This document shows, piece after piece, positions 6,405-9,447 of a DNA stretch of 9,447 nucleotides. Position 1 is the stretch's first letter. Every line of letters starts with the position of its first letter. This DNA is from Bacteroidales bacterium. Its GTDB lineage: Bacteria; Bacteroidota; Bacteroidia; Bacteroidales; Bacteroidaceae. A program made the position numbers and the translations under genes. The notes under the pieces are model-generated. The model had not been told where the DNA came from and searched no databases. It saw only the letters and a list, made by a program, of their open reading frames with translations. The stretch spans positions 1 to 9,447 of the forward strand of contig SFID01000106.1 of the NCBI GenBank assembly GCA_004555425.1, read 5' to 3'.

Positions 6405-6418
6405 AAGGGAAATATTGT

Positions 6419-6433
6419 GAAGCCTGCGGCTTC
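6419..6433. other. Small hairpin in the nuclease leader
   Basis: GAAGCC-TGC-GGCTTC is a perfect 6-bp stem ending 15 bases upstream of the nuclease ATG (6404). On the minus strand it is not followed by a T-run, so it is not a terminator for aroE. It could affect translation start, but nothing more can be read from the sequence. Confidence 0.4.
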
Positions 6434-6479
6434 TTGTTGATTTTTTTGTTGGCGGTTTTTTCTGGGGTTTCTTGAATCT

Positions 6480-6536
6480 CTAGAATCTCTAGATTTTCTA
6501 GGTTTTCTAGGTTTTCTAGATTTTCTAGATTTCTAG
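6480..6536. repeat. 9-base tandem repeat built on CTAG
   Basis: CTAG occurs at 6480, 6489, 6498, 6507, 6516 and 6525, exactly 9 bases apart, and again at 6533 after 8. The unit on the plus strand is CTAGRTTTT with small variations. It lies in the 247-base gap... more exactly the 157 bases between the aroE stop (6562) and the nuclease start (6404), in the leader of the nuclease. CTAG is usually a rare tetramer in bacteria. The number of units could vary by slippage and change promoter spacing or leader length. Confidence 0.85.
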
Positions 6537-6561
6537 GGTTGCCGGGTTTTCTGGGAATCCG

Positions 6562-7314
6562 TTATTCCTGCCAGAAGGCCCAGGCTGCCAGCGCCTGACG
6601 CTCCAGCATCTCTGCGCCATTTTTGGTGCGCGCCCCGCGCTCCGCTCCCATTTGCAGGAAGCGCGTTTCAGCGGGATTATACACTAGGTCGTAGAGTAGG
6701 TGCGTGGGGGTGATTTGCTCGTATGGGATGGGCGGGCAATCGTCCACGTGGGGAAACATACCCAAGGGCGTACAGTTGACAATGAGGCGGCAACGCTCCA
6801 TCCATTGCGGCAGGACGGTGTAGTCCAGCACTCCTTGGCGCGCTTGGCGGCTGACGAGGTGCGGACGGATGCCCAGACGCTCCAGACTATACACCACGGC
6901 ACGCGAAGCACCACCTGTGCCCAAGACGAGGGCCTCGCGGTCTTCGGCTCGCAGAAGCGGTCGCAGCGATTCGGTGAACCCTATCCAATCACTATTGGTT
7001 CCCACCAAGCGCTGACCACCCTCGGTAGGCTCCACGCGCACCACATTGACCGCACCAATGGCGGTGGCCTCTGGCGTGAGGCTATCCAGACGCGGGATGA
7101 TGGCCTGCTTGTAAGGAATCGTCACGTTGAAGCCGCGCAAACGGGGATGGCGCGCCAATACTTCGGCATCAAATTGCTCTATCCCTGGCAACTCAAAGTT
7201 GAGATATTCGGCCGCAATCCCTTCGCGCGCGAACTTTTCGGTGAAGAAGGCGCGCGAGAAACTATGGCCTAGGGGATAGCCCAGCAATCCGTAGGTGGCA
7301 ATATCTGTGGGCAT
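6562..7314 (-). CDS. aroE: Shikimate dehydrogenase
   Basis: AroE reduces 3-dehydroshikimate to shikimate with NADPH, the fourth step of the route to chorismate, in the cytoplasm. At 250 residues it is slightly short but complete. The substrate-binding motif GYPLGHSFS (12-20) stands where SKSxSP-type sequences are usual, FNVTIPYK (62-69) holds catalytic Lys69, and GTNSDWIGF (105-113) holds catalytic Asp109. The nucleotide-binding loop is GTGGASRA (132-139), followed by NCTPLGMFP (180-188) and a C-terminal MLERQALAAW (236-245). It starts two bases after the menG stop, so the two genes are translated from one message. The link is sensible because menaquinone is made from chorismate. Confidence 0.96.
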   Translation of the reverse strand: MPTDIATYGLLGYPLGHSFSRAFFTEKFAREGIAAEYLNFELPGIEQFDAEVLARHPRLRGFNVTIPYKQAIIPRLDSLTPEATAIGAVNVVRVEPTEGGQRLVGTNSDWIGFTESLRPLLRAEDREALVLGTGGASRAVVYSLERLGIRPHLVSRQARQGVLDYTVLPQWMERCRLIVNCTPLGMFPHVDDCPPIPYEQITPTHLLYDLVYNPAETRFLQMGAERGARTKNGAEMLERQALAAWAFWQE

Positions 7315-7316
7315 AG

Positions 7317-8066
7317 TCAGGGCTTCTTAGGTTTGCAAGCGGTGTAGAGGGTGCTCAAGCCGAAGGTGAAACGACGGAACTGCACCTCGGCAAAGCCCGC
7401 CTTCCGCAGAATGCCCTGCATCTCCTCGCCCTGCGGAAAGGCTTCCATCGTGGCAGGCAGATAGGAATAGGCATGGCGGTCGCGCGAGATGAGGCGGCCC
7501 ACAAGAGGCATGAGCACGTGGGAGTACAACCAGAAGAGTTGCTTCATGGGCGCGCGGCGCGGTGCGGTCAGTTCAATGATGACCAAGCGGCCACCAGGCT
7601 TCAACACGCGCAACATTTCGCCCAACCCGCGGTCTAGGTCCTCGTAGTTGCGAATGCCGTAGGCCACGGTGAGGGCGTCAAACGTATTATCGGCCAGCCC
7701 CAGCGCCATACAGTCTTCGCGCTGAAACGTCACCACATCGGCCAGATCGGCGCGCAGCACTTTCTTGCGCCCCACTTTGAGCATACCTTCCGAAATGTCC
7801 ACTCCCAGCAACGACCGCGGTTGCAATCGCTTGGCTGCCATGATGGCAAAATCGCCCGTGCCCGTGGCTACATCGAGGATGTAGCGAGGCGCAAAGGGGC
7901 GCAGCGAATCGATGGCCGCACGTCGCCACCGACGGTCTATACCGAGGGACAGGCAATGGTTGAGCAGGTCGTAACTATGGGCTATGCGGTCGAACATGTG
8001 CTCAACCTGCCACCCCTTGTCGCCCTGCTCGCCATAGGGCTTAATGGTTTCCTGTTTGTAAGTCAT
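7317..8066 (-). CDS. menG: Demethylmenaquinone methyltransferase
   Basis: This is a UbiE/MenG (COQ5) family enzyme that uses S-adenosylmethionine to methylate demethylmenaquinone, the final step of menaquinone synthesis, at the inner membrane surface. The 249-residue length is typical. Visible motifs are VEHMFDRIAHSYDLLNHCLSLG (about 21-42, N-terminal family signature), the SAM-binding motif I ILDVATGTGDF (63-73), LGVDIS (87-92), and YGIRNY...LRVLKPGGRLVIIEL (136-166). YSYLPATMEAFP (200-211) is the second UbiE signature. Bacteroidales rely on menaquinone and not ubiquinone, so menG is the better name. The gene is first in its operon and has a TAnnTTTG promoter near 8191. Confidence 0.95.
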   Translation of the reverse strand: MTYKQETIKPYGEQGDKGWQVEHMFDRIAHSYDLLNHCLSLGIDRRWRRAAIDSLRPFAPRYILDVATGTGDFAIMAAKRLQPRSLLGVDISEGMLKVGRKKVLRADLADVVTFQREDCMALGLADNTFDALTVAYGIRNYEDLDRGLGEMLRVLKPGGRLVIIELTAPRRAPMKQLFWLYSHVLMPLVGRLISRDRHAYSYLPATMEAFPQGEEMQGILRKAGFAEVQFRRFTFGLSTLYTACKPKKP

Positions 8067-8190
8067 GGGATTCTGTTTTTCGCAGTCGCCGACTGCACGC
8101 TGGGTGAAGCCGCACGCCTATATAATAAGGTATAGGAAAAGGGGCAAACAGTCCTTTCCCGCATCGCGCCTTCAACCCGCATAGGGATTG

Positions 8191-8198
8191 CAAAGGTA
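8191..8198 (-). promoter_or_regulatory. Bacteroidetes -7 box for menG-aroE
   Basis: The minus strand reads TACCTTTG, matching TAnnTTTG exactly, inside an AT-rich patch (8198-8215). Transcription would start about 8185, giving a leader of roughly 120 bases before the menG ATG. No clear -33 TTTG is present. This may drive the whole minus-strand block down to radC. Confidence 0.65.
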
Positions 8199-8237
8199 AT
8201 AAATATATCTGTTATAGCGGTATGCGCCATTGATTTT

Positions 8238-8326
8238 AGGTAGGTTCTATAAATTTGTTTCAAAGGAAGTTTCAATGGAAGGTAGATTTTCTAAATTCAT
8301 CGCAAACAAATTTATAGAACCGTCCT
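8238..8326. mobile_element. 89-bp MITE-like element, short relative
   Basis: Bases 8238-8260 and 8304-8326 are inverted copies with 2 differences in 23. Bases 8238-8268 match the reverse complement of 2258-2288 at 30 of 31 positions, so this is the same family as the 196-bp element at 2096-2291. The interior includes a degraded further copy, GGTAGATTTTCTAAATTCAT (8281-8300). It has no coding capacity. It sits between the menG promoter and the rubrerythrin promoter region, where it could insulate or influence both. Confidence 0.72.
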
Positions 8327-8355
8327 TTGAAGAAGGAAGCGGGAAAGCAGCACTT

Positions 8356-8381
8356 CAAATAATGCTGTACAACATTATTTG
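8356..8381. promoter_or_regulatory. Perfect inverted repeat, possible operator
   Basis: CAAATAATG (8356-8364) and CATTATTTG (8373-8381) are perfect 9-base inverted arms around 8 bases. The site ends about 22 bases before the candidate -33 box of the rubrerythrin promoter. The symmetry suits a dimeric regulator. The ATAATG/CATTAT halves recall Fur/PerR-type sites, but the spacing is different, so the regulator is not identified. Confidence 0.45.
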
Positions 8382-8402
8382 GAAGAAAAAATCGAACGCC
8401 TG

Positions 8403-8433
8403 CTTGCCCAGTCCAAAGAAATGCCTACTTTTG
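8403..8433 (+). promoter_or_regulatory. Candidate rubrerythrin promoter
   Basis: TACTTTTG (8426-8433) fits the TAnnTTTG -7 box exactly. CTTG (8403-8406), one base off TTTG, lies 19 bases upstream, the normal spacing. Transcription would start near 8440, giving a leader of about 140 bases before the ATG at 8580. Confidence 0.5.
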
Positions 8434-8579
8434 CTTGTCCTCCAAGGCACAAAGCATTCGCGCTGCGTCCGAAGAGGAATGGCGCGGAGATACATATATG
8501 CATCGAAAAAGCATCTATCCGCCCTGCGCCAAGAGAGTTATCATCCAATTTTACTTATCAACTAAAAAACTGAACACTT

Positions 8580-9131
8580 ATGAACAAGAAATTTATCTGC
8601 ACCGTTTGTGGTTACATCCACGAAGGTCCCGAACCCCCCGAGAGGTGCCCTATGTGCAACGTTCCCGCCAGCAAGTTTAAGGAACTGACCGAAGAGGGTG
8701 GCCTCAACTTCGTAGCAGAGCACGCGCTCGGCGTTGCCAAAGGTTGCGACGATGAAATGATTAAGGACCTCAACAACCATTTCATGGGCGAGTGCACCGA
8801 AGTAGGTATGTACCTGGCCATGAGCCGTCAGGCCGACCGCGAAGGTTACCCCGAAGTAGCCGAAGCCTTCAAGCGCTACGCTTGGGAAGAAGCTGAGCAC
8901 GCTGCCAAGTTTGCTGAACTTCTCGGCGACTGCGTATGGGATACCAAGACCAACCTCGAAAAGCGCATGAATGCAGAATGTGGTGCCTGCGAAGACAAGA
9001 ACCGTATCGCCAAGCGCGCCAAGGAACTCAACCTCGACGCCATCCACGATACCGTTCACGAAATGGCACGCGACGAAGCCCGCCACGGCCGTGGTTTCGA
9101 GGGCCTCTTCAACCGCTACTTCAAGAAGTAA
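8580..9131 (+). CDS. Reverse rubrerythrin (NADH peroxidase type)
   Basis: This 183-residue protein has a rubredoxin-like domain at the N-terminus and a ferritin-like diiron domain after it, the order called reverse rubrerythrin. Cys7, Cys10, Cys23 and Cys26 (CTVCGY, CPMC) form the iron centre. The four-helix bundle carries the ligands in GECTEVGMYL (70-79), EEAEHAAKF (103-111) and ARDEARHGRGF (163-173). Rubrerythrins reduce hydrogen peroxide to water with electrons passed through the rubredoxin centre, protecting anaerobes in brief contact with oxygen. It stands alone on the plus strand with its own candidate promoter and a strong terminator 33 bases past the stop. The upstream inverted repeat may be its oxidative-stress operator. 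No good Shine-Dalgarno sequence precedes the ATG, as is usual in Bacteroidetes. Confidence 0.95.
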   Translation: MNKKFICTVCGYIHEGPEPPERCPMCNVPASKFKELTEEGGLNFVAEHALGVAKGCDDEMIKDLNNHFMGECTEVGMYLAMSRQADREGYPEVAEAFKRYAWEEAEHAAKFAELLGDCVWDTKTNLEKRMNAECGACEDKNRIAKRAKELNLDAIHDTVHEMARDEARHGRGFEGLFNRYFKK

Positions 9132-9164
9132 GCAGCCCTACTCCTGCATAATGAATTACAAACT

Positions 9165-9198
9165 GGCGAGCCATACCGCGCGTATGGCTCGCCTTTTT
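9165..9198 (+). terminator. Rho-independent terminator of the rubrerythrin gene
   Basis: GGCGAGCCATAC (9165-9176) and GTATGGCTCGCC (9182-9193) form a perfect 12-bp GC-rich stem with a 5-base loop, followed by TTTTT. It begins 33 bases after the stop codon. Confidence 0.95.
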
Positions 9199-9223
9199 AT
9201 ATAGCCAAGTTCGTTCTATAAAG

Positions 9224-9274
9224 GTAACTACTCGGGTTGATCTTTTTCGGACACCAAACGACCTGAGTAGTTAC
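9224..9274. repeat. GTAACTACTC palindromic repeat, right pair
   Basis: GTAACTACTCGGGT (9224-9237) and ACCTGAGTAGTTAC (9261-9274) are inverted arms with one difference around 23 bases. The right arm is an exact inverted copy of 84-97 at the other end of the window. No T-run follows. Confidence 0.75.
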
Positions 9275-9299
9275 GTTAGGAGTTGGAAGTAACGTGAAA

Positions 9300-9330
9300 G
9301 TACCGCACCTTGCTTGGTGTGAGTAAGGTG
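9300..9330 (+). repeat. GTACCGCACCTTGCTTG repeat, second copy
   Basis: This copy matches 132-161 across the whole arm, including the GTGTGAGTA part, with one inserted G and one G-to-A change. Here the facing arm of the left-end hairpin is missing, so it appears as a single arm. Confidence 0.75.
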
Positions 9331-9353
9331 TTTGTTCTCATAGAAAAAGCAAT

Positions 9354-9370
9354 GTACCGCACGTTGCTTG
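9354..9370 (+). repeat. GTACCGCACGTTGCTTG repeat, third copy
   Basis: It differs by one base from the first 17 bases of the copy at 9300 and lies 54 bases after it in the same direction. Its central CACGTTGC matches the outer right arm of the hairpin at 182-198 read on the other strand. Confidence 0.7.
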
Positions 9371-9388
9371 CTCTAAGTTTGCGGACGA

Positions 9389-9423
9389 AAGCGGCGAGGT
9401 CGCTAGTAGTGACCTCGCCGCTT
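9389..9423. repeat. Strong GC-rich hairpin
   Basis: AAGCGGCGAGGTC (9389-9401) and GACCTCGCCGCTT (9411-9423) form a perfect 13-bp stem with a 9-base loop. On the plus strand it is followed by CAAAAAAC, on the minus strand by only TTTCG, so it lacks a classic U-tract. It may still be a terminator for a gene outside the window. Confidence 0.7.
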
Positions 9424-9447
9424 CAAAAAACAACTAGATTTTTTCTT

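Noticed and set aside
8379..8573. Possible 64-residue protein starting with TTG just before the rubrerythrin gene
   Set aside because: It has no recognised domain, uses a rare start codon inside the inverted repeat, and overlaps the candidate rubrerythrin promoter and leader.
9224..9370. CRISPR array
   Set aside because: The repeats are inverted, unevenly spaced and differ in sequence; there are no regular spacers and no cas genes.

Overview
The window looks like a chromosomal segment of an anaerobic Bacteroidales bacterium, most likely of the Prevotella/Porphyromonas group. The pointers are promoter boxes of the TAnnTTTG type, weak or absent Shine-Dalgarno sequences, a secreted nuclease with a type IX secretion (T9SS) sorting tail, menaquinone synthesis, a reverse rubrerythrin, and a tRNA gene without an encoded CCA. 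Most genes lie on the minus strand; only the rubrerythrin is on the plus strand.

Layout. Bases 1-362 hold repeats, a large hairpin and a bidirectional terminator. Bases 363-1886 (minus) encode a Ro60/Rsr-type protein (TROVE plus vWA domains). Immediately upstream, on the same strand, lies a strong candidate for its non-coding partner: a tRNA-like Y RNA at about 2003-2107, with a canonical T-arm and a 9-bp helix joining its two ends. Its 5' edge coincides with one end of a 196-bp MITE-like element (2096-2291) that has perfect 23-bp terminal inverted repeats. Next come an intergenic stretch, a tRNA-Met(CAT) gene with initiator hallmarks (2534-2605), and four bases upstream of it an unassigned structured RNA (2610-2730) behind a TAnnTTTG promoter.

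The minus-strand block 2894-8066 reads, in transcription order: menG/ubiE methyltransferase, aroE, a T9SS-exported endonuclease I, a membrane-anchored family 2 glycosyltransferase, and radC. menG and aroE are two bases apart and share a promoter near 8191. A 9-base tandem repeat built on CTAG separates aroE from the nuclease. The genes are metabolically mixed and do not form one obvious pathway. A divergent intergenic region (8067-8579) holds a second, 89-bp member of the MITE-like family, a perfect inverted repeat that may be an operator, and a candidate promoter for the rubrerythrin (8580-9131). The rubrerythrin is followed by a textbook terminator. The final 240 bases carry further copies of the same two repeat families seen at the left end, so the gene block is bracketed by related palindromic repeats.

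The most interesting system is the Rsr plus tRNA-like Y RNA pair. In other bacteria such pairs act in RNA quality control and in redirecting exoribonucleases. Here the RNA is also entangled with a small inverted-repeat element. The second most interesting item is the structured RNA directly upstream of the initiator tRNA.
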